The notes under the pieces: model-generated | The model's input: only the letters and a program-made list of their open reading frames with translations | What the model was told of the DNA's origin: nothing | Databases searched by the model: none | Assembly (NCBI RefSeq): GCF_041080655.1 | Contig: NZ_CP163525.1 | Location: 7,998,001 to 8,062,000, forward strand | Reading direction: 5' to 3' | DNA from: Streptomyces sp. CG4 | GTDB lineage: Bacteria; Actinomycetota; Actinomycetes; Streptomycetales; Streptomycetaceae | DNA: 64,000 nucleotides | Shown here: piece by piece, positions 26,284 through 35,115 of the stretch | Layout of the letters: each line of letters opens with the position of its first letter | Numbering within the stretch: the first letter of the stretch is position 1 | Made by a program: the position numbers and the translations under genes

Positions 26284-26730
26284 TCAGTGGCCCAGGGCGC
26301 GTCGGGGCAGGGGAGAGGAGTACACGACGCTGGTGGTTACGGAACCCAGTGCGCCGATCCGTCCGGAGATCTCCTCCAGGTGAGCCATGGACCGCGCGGC
26401 GACCTTGATGACGAAGCAGTCGTCGCCCGTGACATGGTGCGCCTCCAGGATCTCGGGCGTCGCGGCGACCAGGTCGTGGAACGGCTTGTAGTTGCCGTTC
26501 GGATACCGCAGCCGTACGAACGCCAGGATCGGCAGCCCGAGCCGTTCGGGGTCGACGACCGCCGCGTACCCCTGGATCACGCCCGCCTCCTCCAGCCGGC
26601 GGACCCGCTCGGTGACCGCGCTCGGCGACATGGAGACGGCGCGCGCCAGCTCGGCGTAGCTGGCCCGTCCCTCCCGCTGGAGGACCTCGAGAATGCGCCA
26701 GTCGGTGGCGTCCGGGGAATACACGGTCAT
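26284..26730 (-). CDS. Lrp/AsnC-family transcriptional regulator
   Basis: A 148-residue Lrp-type regulator: an N-terminal winged HTH (TDWRILEVLQREGRASYAEL then MSPSAVTERVRRLEEAGVI) and a C-terminal RAM ligand domain (VTGDDCFVIKVAA). It is convergent with sbcC (5-base gap) and divergent from a rhodanese gene, which it probably controls; this Lrp-rhodanese pairing is a recurrent actinobacterial arrangement. The ATG at 26730 is chosen because residues upstream do not fit the family. Confidence 0.88.
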   Translation of the reverse strand: MTVYSPDATDWRILEVLQREGRASYAELARAVSMSPSAVTERVRRLEEAGVIQGYAAVVDPERLGLPILAFVRLRYPNGNYKPFHDLVAATPEILEAHHVTGDDCFVIKVAARSMAHLEEISGRIGALGSVTTSVVYSSPLPRRALGH

Positions 26731-26824
26731 TCCGGATGGATAGCAGGGGAATCCCGGCCTGGGCAAGGGTGGCTCCGTGGATTCCCTCTTCAAGGAGTCG
26801 CCCCTGGGCCATAGATTTCCAGTC

Positions 26825-27340
26825 ATGATCACCAAGACCACCCAGCCCCAGCCCCAGCATCAGCCCCAGTCCCAGATCTCTGTGAATCCCGTGCTGCGGG
26901 TCGCCCCCGCCGCTCCCGCCGAAGCCGCCGCCTACTTCCGGGCGAGCCTGGCCTTTCACGCCGACGTCTCCGACGTGGCCGCCGCGCTCGCGGCCGGAGG
27001 CGATCCCGGTTTCGTCGTCGTGGACACGCGCTCGACCGGGTCCTGGGACCAGGGGCACATCCCCGGCGCCGTCCACCTGCCCACCGCGCTGATCCCCGAG
27101 CAGGCCGAGCGGCTCCTCGACAGGTCCGTGCCGGTGGTGACGTACTGCTGGGGCCCCGGCTGCAACGGCGCCACCCGCGCCGCTCTCGCCCTCGCCGAAC
27201 TCGGCTACCAGGTCAAGGAGATGCTCGGCGGCTTCGAGTACTGGGCCCGCGAGGGCTTCGGCTACGAGACCTGGCAGGGCCCGGCCCGCCGCGAGGCCGA
27301 TCCGCTGACGGCGCCCGTCGAAGGCGAGTGCGGCTGCTGA
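26825..27340 (+). CDS. Rhodanese-domain sulfurtransferase
   Basis: A 171-residue single rhodanese domain: VVDTRSTGSWDQGHIPGAVHLP and the active loop VTYCWGPGCNGA containing the catalytic Cys. The N-terminal 30 residues are Gln/Pro-rich and probably disordered; the protein ends in a CGC tripeptide. It may transfer sulfane sulfur or sense sulfur state. TAGATT (26812-26817) lies 7 bases above the ATG with a weak TTCAAG 17 bases further up, so a leaderless transcript is likely, controlled by the divergent Lrp protein. Confidence 0.86.
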   Translation: MITKTTQPQPQHQPQSQISVNPVLRVAPAAPAEAAAYFRASLAFHADVSDVAAALAAGGDPGFVVVDTRSTGSWDQGHIPGAVHLPTALIPEQAERLLDRSVPVVTYCWGPGCNGATRAALALAELGYQVKEMLGGFEYWAREGFGYETWQGPARREADPLTAPVEGECGC

Positions 27341-27366
27341 CCGCTGCCCGTGTAGGTTCTCTGCCC

Positions 27367-27882
27367 ATGGCTCGATACGCGGACCCAGGCACGCTGGAGT
27401 GGGTGGAATCAGGTGGCGGCCCGCTCATAGCCGTCCCGGAGACGGTGCTGCCGTTCTGGGCGGGCGCCGACAGCGAGGAACTCGACACCGACTACGACCG
27501 GGCGTGCGAGGTCGACGGGTACGTCGGGCTGCTGCCCGTCGGGGACAGCGCGGCCCTGGTGTTCGGCGACGAACCCGCCTCCACCTCGTACCTGCCGGAC
27601 CACGCCACCTTCGTACGGTGGTCCGCCGCGAACTCCGAGGCGGAACTGCTCGCCACCGTTCCCGCCGCCCTTGACGCGGCGATGTGGGGGAGCGAGGTGC
27701 ACTGGCGGGTGCCCGGCCCGGTACTGCTCTTCGATTCGGCCTGGCCGGGCCAGGCTGCCGACCGCACCGAACACCTCCGGGTACCGCTGGAGGCGGGCAC
27801 GTACACGGTGCGGGCGGCGTATGTGCAGCCGGGGCCCGAGACCTGGGTCGGACTGGTGCGGCTCACGCGGCTCGCGCACTGA
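27367..27882 (+). CDS. Imm21-family immunity-like protein
   Basis: A 171-residue cytosolic protein that I place in the Imm21 immunity family from its pattern: GGPLIAVPE, DYDRACEVDGYVGLLPVG, LVFGDEPASTSYLP, FVRW and the end block GPVLLFDSAWPG. Imm21 proteins are predicted antidotes to polymorphic toxins. No toxin gene is adjacent; neighbours are a rhodanese and a P450. It may be an orphan immunity protein protecting against toxins of relatives. The assignment is by recognition of sequence pattern only. Confidence 0.65.
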   Translation: MARYADPGTLEWVESGGGPLIAVPETVLPFWAGADSEELDTDYDRACEVDGYVGLLPVGDSAALVFGDEPASTSYLPDHATFVRWSAANSEAELLATVPAALDAAMWGSEVHWRVPGPVLLFDSAWPGQAADRTEHLRVPLEAGTYTVRAAYVQPGPETWVGLVRLTRLAH

Positions 27883-27900
27883 CCAGGCGCGGCCCTGACC

Positions 27901-29136
27901 TCACGCGGCTCGGCGCAGCCCGTCGAAGGCGACCTCCAGATGCCGGGGCCCGCGCAGGATCGCGTTCTGCCGGTACGGCGGCGGGTCCGCCACCAGGCGG
28001 GGATTCTCCAGCCGCCGGGCCAGTTCGGACAGAGCGATCTGGGTCTCCAGCCGGGCCAGCGGAGCGCCGAAGCAGCTGTGGATGCCGCTGCCGAAGCCGA
28101 GATGCTGGATGTCACCGCGGTCCGGGTCGAAGCGCTCGGGGTCCTGGAACCGCTCCGGGTCGCGGTTGCCCGCGGCCAGGACCAGCCAGATCCGCGAGCC
28201 CTTGGGGATGGTGACCCCGCGCACCTCGATGTCCGTGATGTTGGTGCGCTGCGGCACGATCTGCACGGGCGGCTCGTAGCGCAGCAGCTCCTCCACGATC
28301 TTCACCGACAGGGCCGGGTCGTTGCGCAGCCGCTCCAGGACCTCTGGATGGCGCAGCAGGGTGAGCATGCCGTTGGTGATGAGATTGACGGTCGTCTCGT
28401 GGCCCGCGATGAGGAGCAGCACCGCTGTGCTGAGTACTTCCATCGTCGTCATGGCGCCGTCCGGGCTGTGACTGTTCACCAGGTCGGAGAGCATGTCGTC
28501 GCGAGGTTCCCTGGCGCGCTGCTCAACCAGCCCGTTCAGGTACATGCCGAGCTGCAACCGTGCCTCCTGCGCGGTGCGCTGGGATTCGGCGCTGGTGCGG
28601 GTGTCGGGGTCCAGGCCGGCGACGATCGGGTCGACCCAGGCACGGAAGCGGGGCTCGTCCTCGCGCGGCACGCCGAGCAGCCGGCAGATCACGGTCACCG
28701 GGAAGGGGTACGCGAACTGGTCGACCAGGTCGATCTGCCGCGCGTCCCCGAAGCCGTCGATCAGCCCGGTGACGATCTCACCCAGCTCGCCCCGCATGTT
28801 CTCGATGCGGCGCGGCCTGTGCGGTGGCCCGAAGGAGCTGTTGGCGATCCTTCGCAGCCGGTCGTGCTCCGGCGGGTCGAGCCGGATGAAGCTCGGCGGC
28901 AGCCCCGTCGCCTCCGGCCCGGACAGCTCGTCGTCCCCGGCGGCCAGATTGGCGGCGTCGGAGCTGATCCGCGGATCGTGGAGCAGCGCCTCGATGTCCC
29001 AGTACGAGCTGAAGACGTACGGGCCGCCCTCCTCCTCGTGCAGGACCGGATTCTTGCGCAGCTCCTCGTACAGCGGGTACGGGTCGGCCCGGTTGGCGAA
29101 GTCGGTGATCTGCTGGAACAGCGGGGCTTGCGTCAT
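27901..29136 (-). CDS. Cytochrome P450
   Basis: A 411-residue soluble bacterial P450. The I-helix has AGHETT, the K-helix ExxR is EELLRY, and the heme-binding loop FGSGIHSCFGAPLAR supplies the axial Cys. SFIRLDPPEHDRLRR is the typical N-terminal block. It is the last gene of a minus-strand operon after a [3Fe-4S] ferredoxin and a FAD reductase (34-base gap, GAGGACGTGTC before the ATG), giving a complete three-component electron chain. The substrate is unknown; there is no obvious cluster besides these three genes. Confidence 0.93.
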   Translation of the reverse strand: MTQAPLFQQITDFANRADPYPLYEELRKNPVLHEEEGGPYVFSSYWDIEALLHDPRISSDAANLAAGDDELSGPEATGLPPSFIRLDPPEHDRLRRIANSSFGPPHRPRRIENMRGELGEIVTGLIDGFGDARQIDLVDQFAYPFPVTVICRLLGVPREDEPRFRAWVDPIVAGLDPDTRTSAESQRTAQEARLQLGMYLNGLVEQRAREPRDDMLSDLVNSHSPDGAMTTMEVLSTAVLLLIAGHETTVNLITNGMLTLLRHPEVLERLRNDPALSVKIVEELLRYEPPVQIVPQRTNITDIEVRGVTIPKGSRIWLVLAAGNRDPERFQDPERFDPDRGDIQHLGFGSGIHSCFGAPLARLETQIALSELARRLENPRLVADPPPYRQNAILRGPRHLEVAFDGLRRAA

Positions 29137-29170
29137 GACACGTCCTCGGAGCTTCGGGGCCGGGCGGCGT

Positions 29171-30562
29171 TCAGTGCCGCGCCGGGTGGAAGACCAGCTG
29201 TTGGTCCGCCGGTGAGTAGCCGGTGAGGGTCACGGTCGGGCCGTGGGTCGGCAGGGACGGGTCGGGGAAGTCCGCCGCCACCGGCTGCCGGCCCTCGGGA
29301 CGCCGGTCCATCGTCGGGAACTCCACCGGGAAGGGCGCGCCCCGCTCGATCTGCCGCGCGTAGAACTCCAGCCACCGGGTGTTGTCGAAGCTCACGGCGG
29401 CGATGACGCGGCCCTGGTAGCCGTACACCCCGACGAACCGGCGCTCGGCCAGCGAGCCCTGCGTGATCATCAGCTGGTCGCCCATGGGGGGTACGCCGAC
29501 CGACTTGATGTTCACCCTGAACATCGACGACCAGAAGGCGGGCATCCACAGATGCGGGCGGCGGTCGGCGCCGTGACAGATCATGTTGTGCGCGGCCGTC
29601 TCCGCCTGGGCGACCGCGTTGCCCCAGTGCTCCAGCGAGAGGAACTGATAGCCGAACAGCGCGTGCGGGGAGCGCGCGACATCGCCCGCGACGAACACGT
29701 TGTCGGTGACGATGCCCCGGAAGTCGAAGGCACGGCAGCCCGCGTCACAGGCTATGCCCCGAGGGCCCGCGCCCAGCCCCGACCCGGTCAGCCAGTCCGT
29801 GTTGCGCACCGAGCCCAGCGAGACCACGACCACGTCCGCCTCGACGACACTCTCGTCGGACAGATGGACGGTACGCACCCGGCCGACCGAGTCCCCCTCC
29901 AGCGAGGTCACCGTGACATGGGTGCGCAGATCCACGCCGTTCTCGGTCTGCAGACCGGCGGCGACCGCGCCGATCACCCCGCCGAGCGCGCCCACCAGCG
30001 GCCCGCCCGCGCGCTCCGCCACGGTGACGGGGATGCCCATCTCCCGGCAGGCCGAGGCGACCTCCGACCCGGCGAACCCGGCGCCGATCACGAACACCCG
30101 GCGCGGCCCCGCCTTCAGCCGCTGATACAGGTCGGCTGCGTCGTCCCGTGTGCGCAGTACGCAGACGCCGTCCAGCCGGGCCTCCTCCGCCTTCGGCCAG
30201 GGCCGGGCGCGGACCCCGGTCGCGATGAGCAGCCGGTCGTACTCCACCTCGTCCCCGTCGGCCAGCTTGACCCGCCTGGCCGACAGGTCCAGACCGGTCG
30301 CCGGGACGCCGAGCCGCCACTTGGCGTCGATCTCCCGGCGGTGCGGCAGCTCGGTGCGGTGCGGGGACGCCATGCCCAGCAGGACCGACTTGGACAGCGG
30401 CGGCCGGTCGTACGGTTCGTACGGCTCGTCGCCGATCAGGGTCAGCTCACCGGCGAAGCCCTCCGCACGCAGGGTCTCGGCGGCCCGCAGCCCCGCCAGC
30501 GAGGCACCGACGATCACGATCCGGCCCTCCCGCCTGAGCCAGTCGACATAGTCAGCGGGCAT
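29171..30562 (-). CDS. FAD-dependent NAD(P)H-ferredoxin reductase
   Basis: A 463-residue two-dinucleotide-fold reductase: FAD motif IVIVGASLAGLRAAE, substrate-side EPYDRPPLSKS, NAD(P) motif VFVIGAGFAGSEVA and the second FAD motif DNVFVAGDVA. The extra C-terminal domain (about 340-463, with FWSSMFRVNIKSVG) matches the actinobacterial P450-associated reductases of putidaredoxin-reductase type. The start overlaps the end of the ferredoxin gene by 11 bases, so the two are translationally coupled and probably serve the P450 downstream. Confidence 0.9.
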   Translation of the reverse strand: MPADYVDWLRREGRIVIVGASLAGLRAAETLRAEGFAGELTLIGDEPYEPYDRPPLSKSVLLGMASPHRTELPHRREIDAKWRLGVPATGLDLSARRVKLADGDEVEYDRLLIATGVRARPWPKAEEARLDGVCVLRTRDDAADLYQRLKAGPRRVFVIGAGFAGSEVASACREMGIPVTVAERAGGPLVGALGGVIGAVAAGLQTENGVDLRTHVTVTSLEGDSVGRVRTVHLSDESVVEADVVVVSLGSVRNTDWLTGSGLGAGPRGIACDAGCRAFDFRGIVTDNVFVAGDVARSPHALFGYQFLSLEHWGNAVAQAETAAHNMICHGADRRPHLWMPAFWSSMFRVNIKSVGVPPMGDQLMITQGSLAERRFVGVYGYQGRVIAAVSFDNTRWLEFYARQIERGAPFPVEFPTMDRRPEGRQPVAADFPDPSLPTHGPTVTLTGYSPADQQLVFHPARH

Positions 30563-30797
30563 CGTGCGCCTCCTGAGCGGGGCCCGGGCCCCGCTCACCC
30601 ACGCCGTCCAGCCCGTCCGCCGTGATCGCCTGCACCGGACAGGCCGCGACAGCGCGGGCCAGCCGCTCGCGCTGCTCCTCGGGGGCGAGCGGGTTGTAGA
30701 CCAGTGACTCCTCGCCGTGCATGGCGAAGACATCGGGGGCGAGGAACGCGCACTGGGCGTACCCCTGACATTTGTTGAGATCGACGACGAGCCGCAT
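30552..30797 (-). CDS. [3Fe-4S] ferredoxin
   Basis: An 81-residue single-cluster ferredoxin. The Cys pattern is CQGYAQC (spacing of five instead of the CxxCxxC of 4Fe ferredoxins) plus a late AACPVQAI, giving three ligands and a [3Fe-4S] cluster as in P450-linked ferredoxins. It passes electrons from the overlapping reductase to the P450. The ATG at 30797 has GGGCGGAG upstream. Confidence 0.9.
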   Translation of the reverse strand: MRLVVDLNKCQGYAQCAFLAPDVFAMHGEESLVYNPLAPEEQRERLARAVAACPVQAITADGLDGVGERGPGPAQEAHDAR

Positions 30798-30972
30798 CGA
30801 CGCTCCGCCCTTCCGGTGGCCAGGTCCGGTCCGCGCCGGTCTTTCGCGCGGCGCTTCCGGACGGCGGTCATGTCCCGTTTGCCAGCATGAGCGGGGCGGA
30901 GCAACATCGCCCGTCGGCAAGCCCCATTCGGACCGCCGCCCACCCCGAAGCAGTAGGTGTTACGGCGTTGCG

Positions 30973-31644
30973 TCACGTATGCGCTGCGGTGCGGGACCGG
31001 GCGCCACCGCTCGCCAGGATGAGGTGGACGCTGAGCAGCAGCGACCAGGCGGGGAAGATCAGCTCCGCCCAGGGCACGCTGGACGCGACGAAGAGCAGCG
31101 TGAGGGCGGTCAGCAGGCCCAGGACCGACAGCCAGCGGGGCAGGATGCCCAGGCGGTGGCCGAGCAGCGACAGGGAGCAGGCGAAGACGGCCGCCATCCG
31201 CGTGGCGTACTCCGTCATCAGCGTGTACGCGAAATGACGGCCGAAGTCCCAGGAGGGCAGCGTCGGCGTCGTACCGGCGGGATGGGTGACCGCGAGAACG
31301 GCGCCGGCGGCCGCGGCGGCGCCGAACATCGTGGCGATGAAGACGAGCCCGCTGCCGAGGAAGACGGTGGAGACGAACTTGTCCTCGCCGGTGCCGATGT
31401 GCGCCCGCACCACACCGACGAACCACAGGAAGAAGACGCCGGCGAACGGCACGAGCGCGAGGGCCGTACGCAGCGCGTCACGGTGCCCGGAGTCGATGAA
31501 CCCCTGAGCAGTGACCGCCTTGGCCCCCTCGGGAAGGCTCAGCCGCACCAGCACGATCGCAGCGGCCAGCAGCAACGCGAACACGACCCCCGCCAGCCCG
31601 GCGGCCCGCCGCGTCTCCGGCATCCGCTGCGCCTGCTCCTGCAT
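30973..31644 (-). CDS. Multi-pass membrane protein of unknown function
   Basis: A 223-residue protein with about six hydrophobic segments (AAGLAGVVFALLLAAAIVLV, FAGVFFLWFVGVV, GLVFIATMFGAAAAAG and three later). I recognise no catalytic motif. GGAGGAGG lies 9-16 bases before the ATG at 31644. It is divergent from the SDR gene. A membrane anchor, sensor or stress protein are all possible. Confidence 0.75.
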   Translation of the reverse strand: MQEQAQRMPETRRAAGLAGVVFALLLAAAIVLVRLSLPEGAKAVTAQGFIDSGHRDALRTALALVPFAGVFFLWFVGVVRAHIGTGEDKFVSTVFLGSGLVFIATMFGAAAAAGAVLAVTHPAGTTPTLPSWDFGRHFAYTLMTEYATRMAAVFACSLSLLGHRLGILPRWLSVLGLLTALTLLFVASSVPWAELIFPAWSLLLSVHLILASGGARSRTAAHT

Positions 31645-31923
31645 GCCACCCCGCCTCCTCCACCTCGCCTCCTCCACTTCGCCTCCGGCACCAGCTAGCC
31701 GCCCCGCGCCCACTTACGCCACCGGGGACGTCCGGACGGCCGAGCGCCGCCCCCACCAAGAGACGTACATCTCCAGGGCAGAGCCGGCCCGGGCGACCGT
31801 CGCCCGCGCTGTGCTCCGGCATCGCATGCGCTCGCCACCAGCGCCGTCTGCGATGCGGCGGCCTCCAGCCCCGCCGCCCATTCGCTCGCGCCGCGTTCCG
31901 CAGGCGCTCTAGGCTCGTCGGCC

Positions 31924-32796
31924 ATGCCCTCCGATCTGCGCCCGAACCCGGAAGACCCGAACCCGGAAGACCCGACCCCGGAAGAACTGCGGCGGGATCC
32001 GCTGCCGCTGCGTGGGCGGGTCGCTCTGGTGACCGGGGCGAGTCGGCGGGCGGGCATCGGACATGCCGTGGCCCGGCGGCTGGCGGCCTACGGGGCGAGC
32101 GTGTACCTGCACCACCATGTGCCGCACGACGCCGCCATGCCCTGGGGCGCCGACAGCATCGAGGCGGTCGTCGCCTCCGTGCGCGAGGCGGTGGGGGATC
32201 CCGGGGCGCGGGTCGCCGCGGGGCCCGGTGATCTGGGCGACCCGGAGGAACCGGCGCGGCTGATCGACGCCGTCGTCGGTGAGTTCGGCCGGCTGGACGT
32301 TCTCGTGGCCAATCACGCCCTCAGCGGCTCGGACGGCACCCTGGACGAGATCGACGCCGCGATGCTCGACGCGCACTGGGCGGTCGACACGCGCTCGGTC
32401 CTGCTGCTCGTCCAGGCCTACGCCCGTGCGCGCGCCGAAGTGAACGAGTGCGTACCTGGTGGGCGCGTGGTGCTGATGACCTCGGGGCAGGACATCGCCG
32501 GCGGTATGCCCGGCGAGATGGCCTATGCCCTCCAGAAGGGCGCCCTGGCCTCGATCACCCGATCCCTGTCGAGCGCGCTCGCCGAGCACGGCGTCACGGT
32601 GAACGCCGTCAACCCCGGCCCGGTGGACACCGGTTACGCCACCGGTGAGGTCCACGCGGCCGTGGCGGCGCGGTTCCCCGGCGGACGCTGGGGCCTCCCC
32701 GACGATCCGGCCCGCCTCATCGCCTGGCTGGCGACCGACGAGGCCGGGTGGATCACCGGGGAGGTCATCAACTGCGAAGGCGGCTTCCGGCGTTGA
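31924..32796 (+). CDS. Short-chain dehydrogenase/reductase
   Basis: A 290-residue SDR. After a repetitive acidic leader (three copies of a 15-bp unit from 31941 encoding PNPED) comes the nucleotide motif VTGASRRAGIG, the NHAL strand, catalytic YALQK and the C-terminal NPGPVDTGYAT and EGGFRR. The glycine motif carries two extra Arg, as seen in a group of actinobacterial SDRs with atypical cofactor loops. The substrate is unknown. It is convergent with the DUF885 gene (28-base gap). Confidence 0.87.
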   Translation: MPSDLRPNPEDPNPEDPTPEELRRDPLPLRGRVALVTGASRRAGIGHAVARRLAAYGASVYLHHHVPHDAAMPWGADSIEAVVASVREAVGDPGARVAAGPGDLGDPEEPARLIDAVVGEFGRLDVLVANHALSGSDGTLDEIDAAMLDAHWAVDTRSVLLLVQAYARARAEVNECVPGGRVVLMTSGQDIAGGMPGEMAYALQKGALASITRSLSSALAEHGVTVNAVNPGPVDTGYATGEVHAAVAARFPGGRWGLPDDPARLIAWLATDEAGWITGEVINCEGGFRR

Positions 32797-32824
32797 CGCG
32801 GCAGACACCGGGAGCGCTCGACCG

Positions 32825-34516
32825 TCAGAGCCGGGACAGCTCGTCCACCAGGTCGTCCAGACCCAGCGAGCCCTGGGACAGGGCGGCCATGTGCCACGCC
32901 TTCAGATCGAAGGCGTCGCCGTGCCGCTCGCGGGCGTTCTCCCGGCCCAGCAGCCATGCCCGCTCACCGAGCTTGTAGCCGATCGCCTGGCCCGGAATCG
33001 TCAGATACCGGGTCAGCTCGCTCTCCACGAAGTCCGCCGGCCGGCTGCTGTGCGAGCCGAAGAACTCCTGCGCCAGCTCCGGCGTCCAGCGCTCACCCGG
33101 GTGGAAGGGCGAGTCCGCCGGGATCTCCAGCTCCAGGTGCATGCCGATGTCCACGATCACCCGGGCCGCCCGCATCATCTGCGCATCCAGGTACCCGATC
33201 CGCTCCTCGGGGTTCGTGAGGTAGCCCAGCTCGTCCATCAGTCGCTCCGCGTACAGCGCCCAGCCCTCGGCGTTGGCGCTGACCCCGCCGATCGTCGCCT
33301 GGTAGCGGGAGAGGTTCTCGGCCACGTGCGCCCACTGCGCGAGCTGGAGGTGATGCCCGGGCACGCCCTCGTGGTACCAGGTCGAGACGAGGTCGTAGAC
33401 CGGGAAGCGGGTCTGACCCATGGTGGGCAGCCAGGTGCGGCCCGGGCGGGAGAAATCCTCCGACGGCGGCGTGTAGTACGGGGCCGCGGCACCGCCGGGC
33501 GGTGCGATGCGCGACTCCACCTTCCGCACCCGCTCGGCGAGCTCGAAGTGCGTGCCGTCCAGGTCCTCGATGGCCTTGTCCATCAGGCCCTGCAGCCACT
33601 CCCGGACCTCTTCCACGCCCTCGATGTGCCGGCCGTGCTCGTCGAGGTGCGCGAGCGCCACCCACGGGGTCTCGGCGCCGGGCAGGATCTTCTCCGCCTC
33701 CCGCTTCATCTCAGCGAGGATCCGGTGGAACTCCGCCCAGCCGTAGGCGTACGCCTCGTCCAGGTCCAGATCGGTGCCGTTGAAGTAGCGGCTCCAGCGC
33801 GCGTACCGCTCGCGGCCCACCGTGTTCGGGGCGCCCTCGATCGCCGGCGCGTACACATCCCGCAGCCAGTCCCGCAGCTCCACGAGTGCCCCGGTCGCCG
33901 CCCGGGCCGCCTCGTCCAGCTCCGCGCGCAGCGCCTCGGGACCGTCGGCGGCGAAGTCCTCGTACCAGCCGCGGCCCTGGCCGTCCGTGTCCGTCCACTC
34001 GGTGAGCTGCTGGATGTACGTCGCCGTCGGCCGCGGCGCCGCGAACAGCTTGCGGTCCAGGCCCAGTTGCAGCGACTCGCGGTAGCCCGCGAGCGCGCCG
34101 GGCACCGCGCGCAGCCGCTCGGCGATCGCCGCCCAGTCCTCCTCCGTCTGCGTCGGGGTGACCGTGAAGACCTCCCGCACCGAGTGGCCCGGCGTGCTCA
34201 TGTTGCCGACCGCCCGCAGGTGTTCGTCCGCCTCGTGCACGGCGAGTTCGGCGGTCAGCCGCTCCCGCAGCAGCCGCCCGCAGCGCCGCTCCGCGTCACT
34301 GTCCGCCCCGGGCTGCCGCTCCGCCTCGTCCAGCTTCGCGAGGGTGGCCCGGGCCAGCTCGGCGAGGGCCGCCTGGCCGGCGGGCGAGTAGTCGGGCAGC
34401 CGGCTCGAACTCTCCTGCACACCGAGGTAGGTACCGGTGACCGGGTCGAGGGCGATGAGGTCGTCCACGTACGCGTCGGCGACCTGACGGGGCAGCGGGC
34501 TCTTCGTCTCAGACAT
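32825..34516 (-). CDS. DUF885 metallopeptidase-like protein
   Basis: A 563-residue DUF885 protein. The zinc-site block HEGVPGHHLQLAQW resembles the HExxH-type motif of gluzincin-like carboxypeptidases, with a downstream ERLMDELGYL helix. No signal peptide is seen, so it is probably cytoplasmic. Start 34516 is preferred over 34525 because GAGGA sits eight bases upstream of it. Characterised relatives are few; dipeptidase or carboxypeptidase activity is a family-level expectation. Confidence 0.85.
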   Translation of the reverse strand: MSETKSPLPRQVADAYVDDLIALDPVTGTYLGVQESSSRLPDYSPAGQAALAELARATLAKLDEAERQPGADSDAERRCGRLLRERLTAELAVHEADEHLRAVGNMSTPGHSVREVFTVTPTQTEEDWAAIAERLRAVPGALAGYRESLQLGLDRKLFAAPRPTATYIQQLTEWTDTDGQGRGWYEDFAADGPEALRAELDEAARAATGALVELRDWLRDVYAPAIEGAPNTVGRERYARWSRYFNGTDLDLDEAYAYGWAEFHRILAEMKREAEKILPGAETPWVALAHLDEHGRHIEGVEEVREWLQGLMDKAIEDLDGTHFELAERVRKVESRIAPPGGAAAPYYTPPSEDFSRPGRTWLPTMGQTRFPVYDLVSTWYHEGVPGHHLQLAQWAHVAENLSRYQATIGGVSANAEGWALYAERLMDELGYLTNPEERIGYLDAQMMRAARVIVDIGMHLELEIPADSPFHPGERWTPELAQEFFGSHSSRPADFVESELTRYLTIPGQAIGYKLGERAWLLGRENARERHGDAFDLKAWHMAALSQGSLGLDDLVDELSRL

Positions 34517-34569
34517 GCCGCCCATCCTCGTACGACAACGATCTCCGCGTCACCCACGTTCAGGGGGAT

Positions 34570-35055
34570 TCAGCTCTGGGCGTGGCCGGGCGGCAGCAGC
34601 GGGCCGCATTCCCACTGCTGGAAGATCAACCGGGTCTCCACCCGTGCCACTTCGCGCCGCGCGGTGAACTCGTCGAGCACCAGCCGCTGCAGATCGGCCA
34701 TGTCCGCGACGGCCACATGCACCAGATAGTCGTCCGGCCCGGTCAGATGGAACACCGTCCGGGCCTCCGGCAGCGCCCGGATCCGCTCGACGAACGGGCC
34801 GACCAGCTCCCGCCGGTGCGGCCTGACCTGCACCAACAGCAAGGCCTGCAGTCCCCGCCCCAGCTTGGCCGGATCGACCTGTAGCCGATGCCCGAGGATC
34901 ACGCCGGAGCGGCGCAACCGGGTCACCCGGTCCAGACACGTCGACGGCGCCACGCCCACCTGATCGGCGAGGTCGCGGTATGTGGTCCGGGCGTCGTTCT
35001 GCAGCAGCCGCAGCAGATGAAGATCAACCGGATCCAATACGATAGATTCGGCCAT
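34570..35055 (-). CDS. Lrp/AsnC-family regulator
   Basis: A 161-residue Lrp-type regulator: HTH VDLHLLRLLQNDARTTYRDL with PSTCLDRVTRLRRSGVI, and a RAM domain with LTGPDDYLVHVAV. It is divergent from a Cys/Met-metabolism PLP enzyme, and the 60-base gap between them contains GTGAACCGTTCAC, a dyad suited to this regulator. It therefore likely senses an amino acid and controls the enzyme, as methionine/cysteine-responsive Lrp proteins do. Confidence 0.9.
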   Translation of the reverse strand: MAESIVLDPVDLHLLRLLQNDARTTYRDLADQVGVAPSTCLDRVTRLRRSGVILGHRLQVDPAKLGRGLQALLLVQVRPHRRELVGPFVERIRALPEARTVFHLTGPDDYLVHVAVADMADLQRLVLDEFTARREVARVETRLIFQQWECGPLLPPGHAQS

Positions 35056-35085
35056 GGCTCGAACGTAGCACGGTGTTCGATCCCG

Positions 35086-35098
35086 GTGAACCGTTCAC
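35086..35098. promoter_or_regulatory. GTGAAC-C-GTTCAC palindrome between Lrp and PLP-lyase genes
   Basis: A perfect 6+1+6 dyad centred between the divergent starts at 35055 and 35116. Flanking GTTCGA (35075) and GTTCAC (35100) half-sites extend it, suggesting cooperative binding by an Lrp octamer. The regulator identity is inferred from position. Confidence 0.65.
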
Positions 35099-35115
35099 TG
35101 TTCACTCTTCCGCGC

